DNA of 64,000 nt from Scylla paramamosain (taxonomy: Eukaryota; Arthropoda; Malacostraca; Decapoda; Portunidae). The stretch lies in the NCBI RefSeq assembly GCF_035594125.1, contig NC_087156.1:16321997-16385996 (forward strand). The letters are read 5' to 3'. Position 1 is the first letter of the stretch, and each line of letters begins with the position of its first letter. A program made the position numbers and the translations under genes. Of the stretch, positions 11,047-22,500 are shown piece by piece. The notes beneath the pieces are model-generated. The model did not search any database. It was not told where the DNA came from and was given only the letters and a program-made list of their open reading frames with translations.

Positions 11047-11766
11047 ATGCTCCACCAAGGCGGCGTAACTACTAAAGCTCTCCATTTAATCAACAATAAC
11101 AGCGATCTTTACAACCGCGCCTCTTCATCAAGCAGTATTCCCTCCAGATCCTTTCCTGCACTCTTGTTATCTTCCGCGTCTTTATTACTCATATCTCTTA
11201 ACTTTCCATTCTTCTCCCTTCTTCGATTCATCTTATTCTTTTTCTTTCCTCTGTATTCCCTGCCTGCGTTCTTGTTATCTTTTCTGCCTTTATCATCTGA
11301 CTTTTCATTCATCTTCCTTTATTGTTCTCATTCCCCCTCTTTCTTCTTTTTCTTCTCTTCCTGTTTCTTTTTTTATTTTCTCTATGTCATTCCAGTTCCA
11401 TATTTACTTATTTCCATTTTCCCTTCTGCTCTCTCTCTATCTCTCCCTCCCTCTCTCCATTCCTCTCTCTCACTCAAGTTTTGTCTAATTTTCTACTTTC
11501 TCTCTTTTATTCTCCTCCTCAATCGCATCATTTCATTTTCTCTCCATGTTATCTCGCTTTGCTTCTCACTCGTTATCTTCCTCTCTTCCTCATCTCCTCT
11601 GCTTTCCCTCCTGCCTTCCTCCCCCATCCCTCCTCTCGCCCTCTCTTACATTCCTCTCTGACTTTCCCTCCTTTCCTTTCTCCTCCTCCTCCTCCTCCTG
11701 CGCCGCCGCCCCTCATTTGGACTGAGTCAGTATCTCGATCTTCCTAACCGGACTTAATTTTCTTAG

Positions 11767-11770
<4 letters not shown>
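11047..11770. other. Long polypyrimidine tract, first part
   Basis: From about 11,130 nearly all bases are C or T in changing order (TTCTCCC, CCTCCT, CTTCTT), not a fixed repeat. A 204-codon frame rich in Ser, Leu, Phe and Pro runs through it and is a composition artefact. The tract continues past the CT array to about 12,260. Confidence 0.8.

Positions 11771-11850
<80 letters not shown>
11771..11850. repeat. (CT)n microsatellite
   Basis: Forty perfect CT units embedded in the long polypyrimidine tract. Confidence 0.98.
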
Positions 11851-11851
<1 letters not shown>

Positions 11852-12401
11852 AATTCATATCCTTTTCCATATTTTCGTTAATGTTTTTCCTTTTTACTTC
11901 CATTTCTTATCTCTGTTCTCTTTTATTTTCTTTCTCTTTCTCCCGTTCTCTCTCTCTCTTTCTCTCTCTGCACCGGCGGCCATTTGCATGTGAACGAGTA
12001 CAGTCTTATCAGGACCTCACGTCTGTCTTCATCATCATATCTTTCCCCTCCATGTATTTAGCAGCCTCTTTTCCACCTCTTTCTTTTTTTTTTTTTTTTT
12101 TTCTTCTTCCTCTTCTTCCTTGTGTCTTGGTTGCTTCCTCTTTCCTCGGGCCATAATTTATCCTATGTTATCTCCTCCCTCACCTTTTCCCCTTCTCCTC
12201 CCTTCCCCTCCTTTCATTTTCGTCATCATCTCTTATCTGATTCTTCTTTACACTTGTCCATTGCAATTTTCCCGGTTAACAACTGCTCGCTTGGTTCTCG
12301 TGTAGGTTTTCTGTATTCGGGGATTATGTTTTACCTTGTGCTCTGGTGTTTGTTTGAGAAATTTTCTTGTGGTTCTTTCTCTGCCATAAATCAGCTTTTA
12401 C

Positions 12402-12403
<2 letters not shown>
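11851..12403. other. Polypyrimidine tract, second part
   Basis: C/T-rich DNA continues, with a T-run at 12086-12102, and fades near 12,260. Frames here are Phe/Ser/Leu-rich. Confidence 0.75.

Positions 12404-12469
<66 letters not shown>
12404..12469. repeat. (CT)n microsatellite
   Basis: About 33 perfect units, ending in TTTCTGG. Confidence 0.98.
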
Positions 12470-12473
<4 letters not shown>

Positions 12474-13121
12474 GGCATTGTTTTTATTCCCCCTCTCCCC
12501 TTCATCGGCCGCGGGTGTGGCAGGGGTGGCGACTCCCCGCCGCGCCATCCCTCCTCCCATGCTGCCTCCCGCCGTGGCTCCCCTTCTCCTTTACCGACTT
12601 CCCACCCTGGAGGACCCCCGCCGGTGTGCCGCGCGGTGCCCTCCTCCTGCAGCACCTCTCCGCGGTTACGTTCCCCTTCCTCCGCCAGCCTCCTGCCGCA
12701 GACTATTAACATCACAAGCTCCCGGCTACACGCGGCAGCCACTGATGCTATCTGGAGAGCCATTGACAGCAACATATTGCAATTAGCTGCCGCATGTACC
12801 CCGGACAGCAAGGGCGGGCACCCGTAGCGGCCTGTGTGGAATATATTTTTTTCCCCTTCTTCTCCTCCTTTCTATTTTTCTGACTTGTGACCGACCCGTT
12901 ACTTCCAGTTAACTCCATGTCATTTTTTTGTGTCCATTTCTTTTTTTCTCTCTCTCTTTCTCTCTCAGTCTTCTATAATCGTTACTGATTTTATTATTTT
13001 TCTTTTGCTTTGCTTTTGGGCCGTGTTAAGTCTAATTCATGAACCCTCCTGATGCACGAGTATATAGTTACCGATGAATTCAGTGCAGGCGTGATGTTTC
13101 TGGCCGCGGGGAGAACTGATA
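12470..13121. other. GC-rich patch then T-rich DNA
   Basis: 12,500-12,830 is GC-rich, with Pro/Ala/Arg-rich frames on both strands. Frames stay open in several phases at once, which is expected in C-rich DNA and does not support a gene. 12,840-13,120 is T-rich and unremarkable. Confidence 0.45.
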
Positions 13122-13151
13122 ATGGTGCTGGTGATGGTGGTGGTGGTGGTT
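13122..13151. repeat. (GGT)n/(GAT)n short array
   Basis: GGTGCT, GGTGAT and five GGT units. Short and partly decayed. Confidence 0.85.
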
Positions 13152-13228
13152 GTGCTTGTTGAATTAGAAGAGTAATGAACCAGGCCATCTTGCGGAGGCC
13201 TAGATAATCAGGGCTGGATTTTCTTTAT

Positions 13229-13229
<1 letters not shown>

Positions 13230-13316
<87 letters not shown>

Positions 13317-13329
13317 TATATATATATAT

Positions 13330-13374
<45 letters not shown>
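13230..13374. repeat. Compound (TA)n(GA)n microsatellite
   Basis: About 50 TA units with one GATA interruption pass through ATGTAGAGAGA into about 21 GA units. This is the only long TA array in the window. The junction shares TGTAGAGA with other GA arrays. Confidence 0.98.
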
Positions 13375-13378
<4 letters not shown>

Positions 13379-13635
13379 TCGGTGAGGAGTGTGAGTTTTC
13401 TTCACCCCGCGGCACACCTGCTGCCATTTACCTTAATAACACTTTGGCCGGTAACTGGTCATAACCTCATTGGTTTTTACATAGCCCGATCCTATCGACA
13501 AAAATTTATAGGAAATAAATCGAAGATTGATTAAGGAATAGACTGTAATTATGAAAAAAAAAAAAAAATCAGCAACAAAGAAGTGGTTTAACTCCTTACG
13601 GATCCTGGAGATATGCAGTGGCTCTCTTGTGAGGA

Positions 13636-15336
<1,701 letters not shown>

Positions 15337-15390
<54 letters not shown>
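15337..15390. repeat. (GA)n microsatellite
   Basis: About 27 perfect AG units. Confidence 0.98.
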
Positions 15391-15394
<4 letters not shown>

Positions 15395-15553
15395 AGGGTC
15401 AGATCATCGCCTCCCTCGTCACTGGCAGGACCACCAAGAGGCAGCGCCACGCCCCTCCAGGCTGATTGGCAGGGTAGGGCAGAGTGCATGAGGGGTGCCT
15501 TCTTTCATTGCTATATATGCTTGTTTTACTTATTTAATATGTGAACTTGGCTT

Positions 15554-15554
<1 letters not shown>

Positions 15555-15610
<56 letters not shown>
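15555..15610. repeat. (GT)n microsatellite
   Basis: About 28 perfect GT units, 164 bp after a GA array. Confidence 0.98.
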
Positions 15611-15613
<3 letters not shown>

Positions 15614-15997
15614 TACTGTGATTTCAACTTTGGGTAAATTTTTCTTTTTTTCTTTTATTTTTCAAACTTCAAGGAAAACCAATCGATTTCATTTGCCTGC
15701 GAAAGCTCATATAAAGGGATCGTTATCGTAATCAACTCGACCGGAAAAGGAATCGCAGTCGTGATCCCATGGCGTGATTACACTCTCCCGGCCGAGGCAC
15801 GAGGGGGCGGCGGGGTGGAGGGGAGGGCGCGCTTCATAAGGCCTTACTTAACTGTGTCCTCAAGATAATGGCGACAGACCGGGAGACGCTGCCCACGAAT
15901 CTCCGAGAACTTATGGAACATTTTCACTCGCTCGATTGGATTTTCGAAACACCAGAAATGTAATTACGGAAGATAAGGTGAATGTACTAGCGAAATG

Positions 15998-16000
<3 letters not shown>
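15611..16000. other. Unique DNA, no gene seen
   Basis: T-rich at first, then GC-rich around 15,780-15,830 (GGGGCGGCGGGG). No gene signal. Confidence 0.5.

Positions 16001-16067
<67 letters not shown>
16001..16067. repeat. (GA)n microsatellite
   Basis: About 33 perfect GA units. Confidence 0.98.
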
Positions 16068-16070
<3 letters not shown>

Positions 16071-16155
16071 CTAATGCGTGTACTTAGTATCATGAAGTAT
16101 CGGCGTCTGCAAGTAAACAAGTCGAAGTACTATGAGGGATGCGTTACTCAACATT

Positions 16156-16185
16156 ACCACCACCACCACCACCACCACCGCCACC
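16156..16185. repeat. (CAC)n microsatellite
   Basis: Nine CAC units with a CGC end. It explains a His-run frame on the plus strand. Confidence 0.95.
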
Positions 16186-16556
16186 GCGAGCAGGGGCAAT
16201 AGTCCCCAGGAGGTGTCGCCATCCCACGTGTGCCTCGGAAAGCCAGCCAGCACTAATTGCACAATAAATGGTGTTCAGTCGTGCTCCGAAGGCCTTTAGA
16301 TAAGAATCAGTGGGGGTGAGTGATAATCTTGATCTTAGGCTCCTCAATTAACTCCAGATTTCTCTTAATGCAAAAGCCTGATTACTGTTTTTGCGGGACT
16401 GGACTGCCATTGTATCGGAGTAAAAGCTTTAGAGCACGTGGATCGTTTTGTAAAATTGCTTTTTTTGCACTTCTTTCATCGCCATTACAGTAGCAATAGT
16501 TTTCTTTGTTACTTTGTGTGCTGAATGAAGATGGCAAAGACGAAACAAGGATGTTA
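16186..16556. other. Unique DNA, no gene seen
   Basis: Mixed sequence without repeats or gene signals. Confidence 0.5.
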
Positions 16557-17070
16557 ATAGTCATGATGAGGAAAGCTTATAGGAGAGTAAAGGCATTAGA
16601 TCCTATCCGCCACATTCCATCAGCAAAGGAAGGACGATGGAAGCCAGCAATGATAATTAACGAATGGAGGGACGAGATACCATTTCTTCACTTCAACAGG
16701 AGGAAGGGAAAGGTAGTAGCCCATAATTCAGATACATGATAGAAAATGCAAGTAGAAGAACAGACACTTAAACGTCGTCCTTTTGCCAGTACATCTCGCT
16801 TTCACGTTCATATTTCAGATCGAGACTCTCACAACACCAAGAACTTTTATACGTATGATGAGGAAAACAGCTGGAAAGGCAAACACATTTATGCATAGTC
16901 GCTTCACCAGTACATCTCACCTTCACATATCATATTGCATCTCCAGAGGGTCTCAGCACCAGCAGCTTTTATACGTATGATGAGGAAAGCAGCTGAAAGG
17001 CCGAAGACACAAGAAAACCTCCCTTACCTTTACGTATCATATTTCACCCAGAAAGGTCCCCTCACAGCGG
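16557..17070 (+). repeat. Diverged tandem repeat of about 120 bp
   Basis: Two clear units start TTTTATACGTATGATGAGGA at 16845 and 16967, a period of 122. An earlier unit (about 16727-16844) keeps GCCAGTACATCTCGCTTTCA and its ending. A fragment with CATGATGAGGAAAGC near 16563 may be an older unit. Conserved parts within units are the ATGATGAGGAAA head, CCAGTACATCTC.CTTCA and ATCATATT. No reading frame is conserved. Confidence 0.8.
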
Positions 17071-17658
17071 CGGACAGCAGCTCGCCTCGCCACACACACC
17101 TGGGCGGGGCGTCACTGAGCGAGGTCGAGGCGGCAGCGCTAGGCTCTCGAAAGTGACGAATCGAGGGGATGAAAAAATAATAATGCGTAACTTAATCTCC
17201 CTGATCTGACGGGGAGAGGCGCGGCGGAGGGAGCTGGGGCCAAGGTTTAGGGAGTGAGTGCAGGCTGCCCGACACGTCCGCCCGCCCTCCCTCCCGGCCA
17301 TTATAATTAGCTAACCACTCACGTCGGCGTTCGGATTTAGACAGTATCAGACCATTAAAGACGTGGTATTAAGGCGTAATCTTCAACATAAATTGGCAGC
17401 TGAAGTCCTTACGCCGACCAGACGTTATTGGCGAACTGGAAGGTTATAAAAAAAAAGAGAGCGGACAATGGATAAGGTTGTAAGCCCAGATGAAGATGAT
17501 GATCAAATAACAAAGAGTAAAATAGGAGAGACCTTGGAGGGAAAAAGAAAAAAAAGATGGATAGATTAAAAAGATGGAAGTGGTTTTGATAAAGTGTTTC
17601 GAAGTGTAGTTTTGAAGAAAGTAATATGATAGTAAAAGTAATAAGGTAAGGGAATGTC

Positions 17659-17659
<1 letters not shown>
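17071..17659. other. GC-rich then A-rich unique DNA
   Basis: A GC-rich block (17,060-17,300) with purine/pyrimidine mixing, then A/G-rich DNA with AAAAAAAGAGAG patches. No supported gene. Confidence 0.45.

Positions 17660-17706
<47 letters not shown>
17660..17706. repeat. (CT)n microsatellite
   Basis: About 23 perfect CT units. With the GA array 65 bp downstream it forms a natural inverted repeat. Confidence 0.98.
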
Positions 17707-17708
<2 letters not shown>

Positions 17709-17769
17709 AACTGTAAGTAAAAATGAAATGAGAAAATTTTACATGCGCTCTACGTTATATGAAGAAAGA

Positions 17770-17770
<1 letters not shown>

Positions 17771-17827
<57 letters not shown>
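17771..17827. repeat. (GA)n microsatellite
   Basis: About 28 perfect GA units, complementary to the CT arrays on either side (17,660 and 17,948). Confidence 0.98.
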
Positions 17828-17830
<3 letters not shown>

Positions 17831-17944
17831 CCTTGTGTTGTTTTGGATTTCCTTGCTATGTCATCCCTTCCATGTCTCTCTGAAGGTCGTCTCCTCCTCC
17901 AGCTTATCGTGAGGATTATTTAATCTTTATTGCCCCCTCTTGTT

Positions 17945-17947
<3 letters not shown>

Positions 17948-18020
<73 letters not shown>
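17948..18020. repeat. (CT)n microsatellite
   Basis: About 36 perfect units. Third member of a CT-GA-CT cluster within 361 bp. Confidence 0.98.
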
Positions 18021-18022
<2 letters not shown>

Positions 18023-18700
18023 CATTCCCACTTATATGTTATGGAATATTTATTTCATATTTCCTTTATTTCTTCGTGTGTTTATCTTTCCCTTCATTCC
18101 TTTCATTTACATATTCTCGTTTTACCTTCAATTCCCTTTGTTATTCTTTTCTTCCTCCTCTTGCCGTCCTTATATTCAGTATCTTTTCAGTATTCCTTAT
18201 CTCTTTGCTTTCATTATCCTTTGTTACGAGTATTTTTTTCTTCATCATCTTTCTCTCCTCACCTTCAATATCGTGTCAATATCATTTTTCTATATACCTT
18301 CAATATTCTTTGTTTTCCTTTCCTTTGTCGTCTTTGCATTAGAGTTTCCTTCTTTTATCCTCCAGCGAATAATAGAGTTCGTTCCAGCTTTTTCGGGAAG
18401 CAGGATAAGAATATTTCAATCATAGTCTTCTTTTACTAATCGCCTGTTTCCTTCTTTTATCTCCTTTACTTGTTCCGCTTTCATATCCTACTCCTACTCG
18501 CCTCTCACCTTACTCATATACATATTACTCCTCCCGCCTCACTTCTAATACTCCTACCCTCTCCATTTTAATTGCTGTAACTTTTTTTTTGTTTTTTTCC
18601 TCCTTCTTTCATCCCGGCTTTAACTCCACTCAACTCCCTAACTCCTTTTTCTCCTTCCTTCTCCACATCCTCCTCCACTTCCTCCTTGCTGCTTTGTTGT
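18021..18700. other. Pyrimidine-rich tract
   Basis: About 680 bp with heavy T and C on the plus strand. A 169-codon hydrophobic frame runs through its first part, Phe/Leu/Ser-rich, and shows no conserved motif. Confidence 0.7.
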
Positions 18701-18779
18701 TGAGCCGCGTCGCTGCAACTTATTAATGGCTTTATGTATAACGTCGATTATAATTAAGTTTTTACTTTTTTTTTTTTAA

Positions 18780-19300
18780 GGAAGAGGCGTAGTTACTTTA
18801 AGCTCAACCTGGAGAAAAGGAGAAGGCTAGACTAAGGGAGGGCCGTAGCGTGGAGGTGGAATAAGGCGGAGTTAAGGAGAGGAAGAAGGGAGATAGGCTT
18901 ATAAGTAGATAGGCAGGCATGGGAGAATGGTCACCCATCAAAGTACTAACCAGACCCACCGTTGCCTAACTTCACTGATCGAGAAGCAGTGCATTGAGTA
19001 TGGCATGATCATCGGCAAGAGAGAGAAAGAGACTGATATGGATGAATGACTTGGTAAGGTGTTATGGGAGGAGAGGATGAGGAAGTAGGTGAGTCTGAGA
19101 CAGGTATAGGTAAGTGGGTAGAGAGAAAGGAGAGCAGGTAGAGGTATGTGATTGGTGTGTAGCAGGTAAGGACCTGGGAAGAGAGAGCTGGGGGCATCAG
19201 GTAAGTGTTGGGAGATAGGGAGGGGCGGGGAAGAGGGGAGAAAGGAGGGCTAGTCAGGGAGAAGGGCAGGTAGGAGGAGGAGGAGGAGCTGTGTTCAAGT
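18780..19300. other. Purine-rich tract
   Basis: G and A dominate the plus strand (GGAAGAGG, AGGTAGG, GAGAAAG), the reverse of the preceding pyrimidine tract. The 5S rRNA-like sequence sits inside it. It contains many AGGTAAGT/AGGTAGG echoes and a (GGA)n run at 19271-19288. Confidence 0.65.
18929..19016 (-). pseudogene. 5S rRNA-derived sequence, 3' truncated
   Basis: Read on the minus strand from 19016 it starts GCCGATGATCATGCC and follows 5S rRNA to about nucleotide 92. The internal RNA polymerase III promoter is visible: box A as GAAGTTAGGCAACG and box C as GGTTAGTACTT, one base, then GATGGGTGACC. Against the arthropod 5S sequence as I recall it, about 67 of 88 aligned bases agree, with a 4-base deletion after TTCTCG. 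The last 28 or so nucleotides are replaced by unrelated DNA, so a normal 5S fold is not possible. It is either a dead 5S gene copy or the head of a 5S-derived SINE. Confidence 0.85.
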
Positions 19301-19685
19301 GAGCTACTGAGCCACGCGGATTAGAGTTAAGATAACGTTCAATATATTCTCTAGATGTGTGAATATGTTTCTTTCTACTACTGCAAATGAAAGTTCCCCC
19401 ACATAGGAATGGGCTGAATGGATAGCTAGATGAAGAGGAAGATAAAAGAGGCTAACATATGTAAAGCCAATTTGAATGCTACATATATATATAACAGACT
19501 GTAGTTTTATTCTATTATTGTGTGTTCAGCTACCGTGCCCTTTTTTGTGCCCGGATGCGATCATCTTACGAGTGTTTTCTTTTCCATATAAACAATGCGT
19601 CCACCCAACGAAACCTCCTATTAGCGGTTAGTCTCAAGCAGGACTGGAAGAGTTATAAAGCCCGCCAGCGTTGACCAGACCGGAG
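19301..19685. other. Unique DNA, no gene seen
   Basis: Mixed sequence with one ATATATATA run near 19482. No recognised feature. Confidence 0.5.
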
Positions 19686-19825
19686 TTACTGACGTCCAAG
19701 TGTTAGCGTTACGTGTCTGGCATCTCGCAGAAGACCGTAAAGCGGCAAGTGAGTATTCGATTCCACAACGGCTGACCATGTCCAAGAAAAGAAAAAAAAA
19801 AAAGGAAAACGAAAAAAATAAAAAG
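19686..19825 (+). mobile_element. tRNA-derived SINE candidate
   Basis: An A-box-like AAGTGTTAGCG (about 19698-19708) is followed about 45 bases later by a B-box-like GTATTCGATTCC (19753-19764), the arrangement of tRNA genes and tRNA-derived SINE heads. An A-rich tail begins near 19786 (AAGAAAAGAAAAAA). I cannot fold a full cloverleaf, so a working tRNA gene is unlikely. No second copy was noticed in the window, so the SINE call rests on promoter boxes plus tail. Confidence 0.4.
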
Positions 19826-20686
19826 ACACGCCTCGAACTGATATATTTTGAACACCTCCAAGCATTTCTCTAATAAAACTATCTTTGTTTTCTGAATAGA
19901 CAATAACTCCATTCCTATTGAAGAAAAAGGTTTAGGTATAATTTCTGTTCACTATTTTTTTTCTATATATGTCATGCTCACTCTGATTAAAGAGAACTGG
20001 GTCGATTAGCTAAACTCTTTTATTATTTATCTAACAACTTCCTTTAATCGCAAGCCACTCTTGAGACATTTCTTTTTAGTTAATCAGCTACTTCTCAACG
20101 TTATACCGACCAAACACTGGAACAAATATTCTTTCAATCTCTTTTTCTTTCATATAGATTTCTGTAAAGACTTTATAGTTTTAGTGTTATAACTGATCCA
20201 TATCACAGTGAAAGGATTGCTGATATTGTATGCGATTCTAGAGATGTAAAGAAAGTTCGTTAGGATTGTGTTTTCGTGGTCTCTAATTCATGCCTTTCTA
20301 CGCTTATCAGCCTTCTTTTGTTTACTCTGTGCATCTCTTCACTCCGCATTGTTTTCCTTCGGCAGTGAGCGACTTGCTGTTCTATTGCACACACGCTTCT
20401 CCTCGTCCCGCTTCCTTCAGTCTTGTTATTGACTCACTACATGCGTAACTGGTGCCAGACTGCTTTTTATTGCCTCGCCAGAACAGAATACCATACTCCG
20501 CTTCAGGGTTGCTTCTGGTACTTAACCTTCCTCCTACACCGCACATAATATCAATAATTCGCTAGTAAACTAAATTGAACCACGCATGGGAAAGATCACA
20601 TAATCATATTTGTCTGAATACAAGGTCACAGTTCCACTAAACTCACTATCTCAAGATGGAAATTAAATACAAGTTACTCAGCAGTA
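19826..20686. other. AT-rich unique DNA
   Basis: About 860 bp of T/A-rich sequence without simple repeats or gene signals. Confidence 0.5.
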
Positions 20687-20975
20687 TGAAAAAACTCCCC
20701 CTTGATCTTTTAAAATTCAATATATAGAAGAGACTTAAATCAGTAAAATCAGTAAAAAAAAAAAAAAAAAAAAAAAAAACGACCAAATAATCTAATCCTC
20801 CATATATAGAGTAAAAAACTAACGGCAAAAAAAAAAAGAAAAAAAATGCGCAACAGTAAGAAAAAAAAAACTCCTTTGATCTTTTAGAATCAATTTACAG
20901 AAAACACTTAAACATAAAAAAAATAAATAAATTATCATCCATATGAATACACAGAAAAAAAAAAACTAATCTCGA
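20687..20975 (+). repeat. Diverged tandem duplication, period 174
   Basis: Copy 1 (about 20687-20824) and copy 2 (about 20862-20975) share AACTCC..TTGATCTTTTA, a C..ATTTA/TATA block, GA.ACTTAAA, and ATC.TCCATAT followed by ACTAA. A-runs of varying length (20754-20780, 20826-20846, 20860-20870) sit between and inside the copies. AT-rich, non-coding. Confidence 0.75.
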
Positions 20976-21148
20976 AAAAGAAAAGAAAAGATAAAAAGAA
21001 AGATGTTGCTAGACGTGTGTGAAATAAAGACATTAACAGAGATGAGAGAAAATGATAAACCTTGAGCTGTGGGTAAAAAAATGAAGGGAATTATTATAAT
21101 GTAATGGAGCGGAACGACGAGCCATCTGGCGGGCATCTTTGTGGGCCA

Positions 21149-21710
21149 GGAGGAGGAGGAGGAGGAGGGGGTGGTGGTGGTGATAGTGGTGGTTGTCGTG
21201 GTAGAAATGAAGGAGAAGGAAAAGAAAACAAGAAACTGAAAATGAAAGAAAAAAAAAAGGAGAGATGTAATAGAAGATACAGGAGAAGGAGAAGAAGGAA
21301 ACAGACATAGCGAAAGAAGAAAGAGGAGAAAGAGGAGGAGGAATACAGGATACTGAAGGTGAAAAGAAGGAGAAGGAGGAAGACGAAGAGAAAATGAGGA
21401 CAGAAAAACTAAGAGTAAAAAGAAAAGGAGAAAACTGAAGAATGAAAAGAGAAAAGGAAAAGGAGGAGGAGGAATAGGAGAGTAAGAAAGCATGATATTG
21501 AAATTGAAAAGAAAATGAGGAGAAGAGTAGAAGAAAGAGGAGGAAGAGGAGGAGGGGGAGAAAGAGGAGATCGAGGTGGGAGTGAAGAAGAAGGAGGAAA
21601 CGAAAACAAGAAACTGAAGGAGGTGAAAGAGAAAAAAAGGAGAAAGGAAATAGAAGAATGGGAGAAGGACGAGGAGGAGGAGGAGGAGGAGGAGGAGGAG
21701 GAGGAGGAGG
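21149..21710. repeat. Purine-rich tract with (GGA)n and (GGT)n arrays
   Basis: Starts with (GGA)n and (GGT)n at 21149-21194, continues as A/G-rich DNA (GAAGGAGAAGG, GAAAAGGAG) and ends in a perfect (GGA)n run at 21670-21710. Lys/Glu/Arg-rich and, on the other strand, Phe/Ser/Leu-rich 261-codon frames are artefacts of the composition. Confidence 0.85.
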
Positions 21711-21845
21711 TGAGGGTAAGGCGTAGTGTAGTGGTCGACTGGGAACTTCATCTGCTGATAACTGGGGACTGGGGCGGCCAGTTACTGTGATGGAGGAGCT
21801 CGTTACTGTCCCCCGGTAATTGGAGGGTTACTGCCAACCGTCGTG
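21711..21845. other. Spacer at a purine-to-pyrimidine switch
   Basis: About 135 bp of balanced sequence separates the purine-rich tract from the pyrimidine-rich tract. GTTACTG occurs three times within it. Confidence 0.6.
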
Positions 21846-22500
21846 CGTTACCTACTCCTCCTCCTCTTCCTCCTCCTTCGCCTCCTCCTTTTCCTAATCT
21901 TCTTCCTTTCATCTTCCTCCTTTTTTTTCGCCATGTATTTTATTATTCTCTTGCTTATTTTCTTATTTTTGTTTCTTTTTCTTCTCTTCCCCTCCTCTTC
22001 CTACTCCTTTTCCTCCTTCTCCTCTTCTTCTCATCTCCTTCCTTTTTTTCGTAATGTGTTTTATTATTCTCTTCCTTCGTTTCTTATTTTATGTTCCTCT
22101 TTCTCCTCCTCCTCCTCCTTCAATTACTAATATATTTTCTCATTTTCTTCCCTCACTCACCAATATTTTTTTTTTCTTCCTAAGTGTTAATATACCGAAT
22201 CGCCATCATCATCTGGTCCACTGCCCCTCCTTGTTGTCCCTCCTCCTCCCATCACTGTCCCCATCTGCCCTGTGTTTTGCTCCTCATGGTCACTTCTTCC
22301 TGCTGTCACCCTCTTCTGTAACCCCTGAGACCTCCCTATGGTTACTTTGCCTTCGTCTCTCCTTTCTTTTGTCCTTATTTTCGTCACCGTCCCCATCTGA
22401 TTCCTATTTTGTCTTCCATGGTCACTTCGTTCTGTCGTCGCCCTCTCCCTAAACTCATGACACCTTTCTATTGATTCTTCGTCTTCCTTTCTCCTTCTTT
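21846..22500. repeat. Pyrimidine-rich tract
   Basis: CCTCCTCCT, CTTCTT and TTTCTT dominate, complementary in type to the tract before 21,710. The two tracts could pair over long distances. Frames are Leu/Phe/Ser-rich artefacts. Confidence 0.8.

Noticed and set aside
11047..11661. 204-codon hydrophobic frame
   Set aside because: It lies in a polypyrimidine tract where stop codons are scarce; the composition is Ser/Leu/Phe/Pro only and there is no motif.
16140..16185. Poly-His metal-binding peptide
   Set aside because: It is a (CAC)n microsatellite read in one frame with no flanking coding signal.
20966..21751. 261-codon minus-strand membrane-like protein
   Set aside because: It is the complement of a purine-rich tract; the Leu/Phe/Ser runs come from TTC and CTC repeats.
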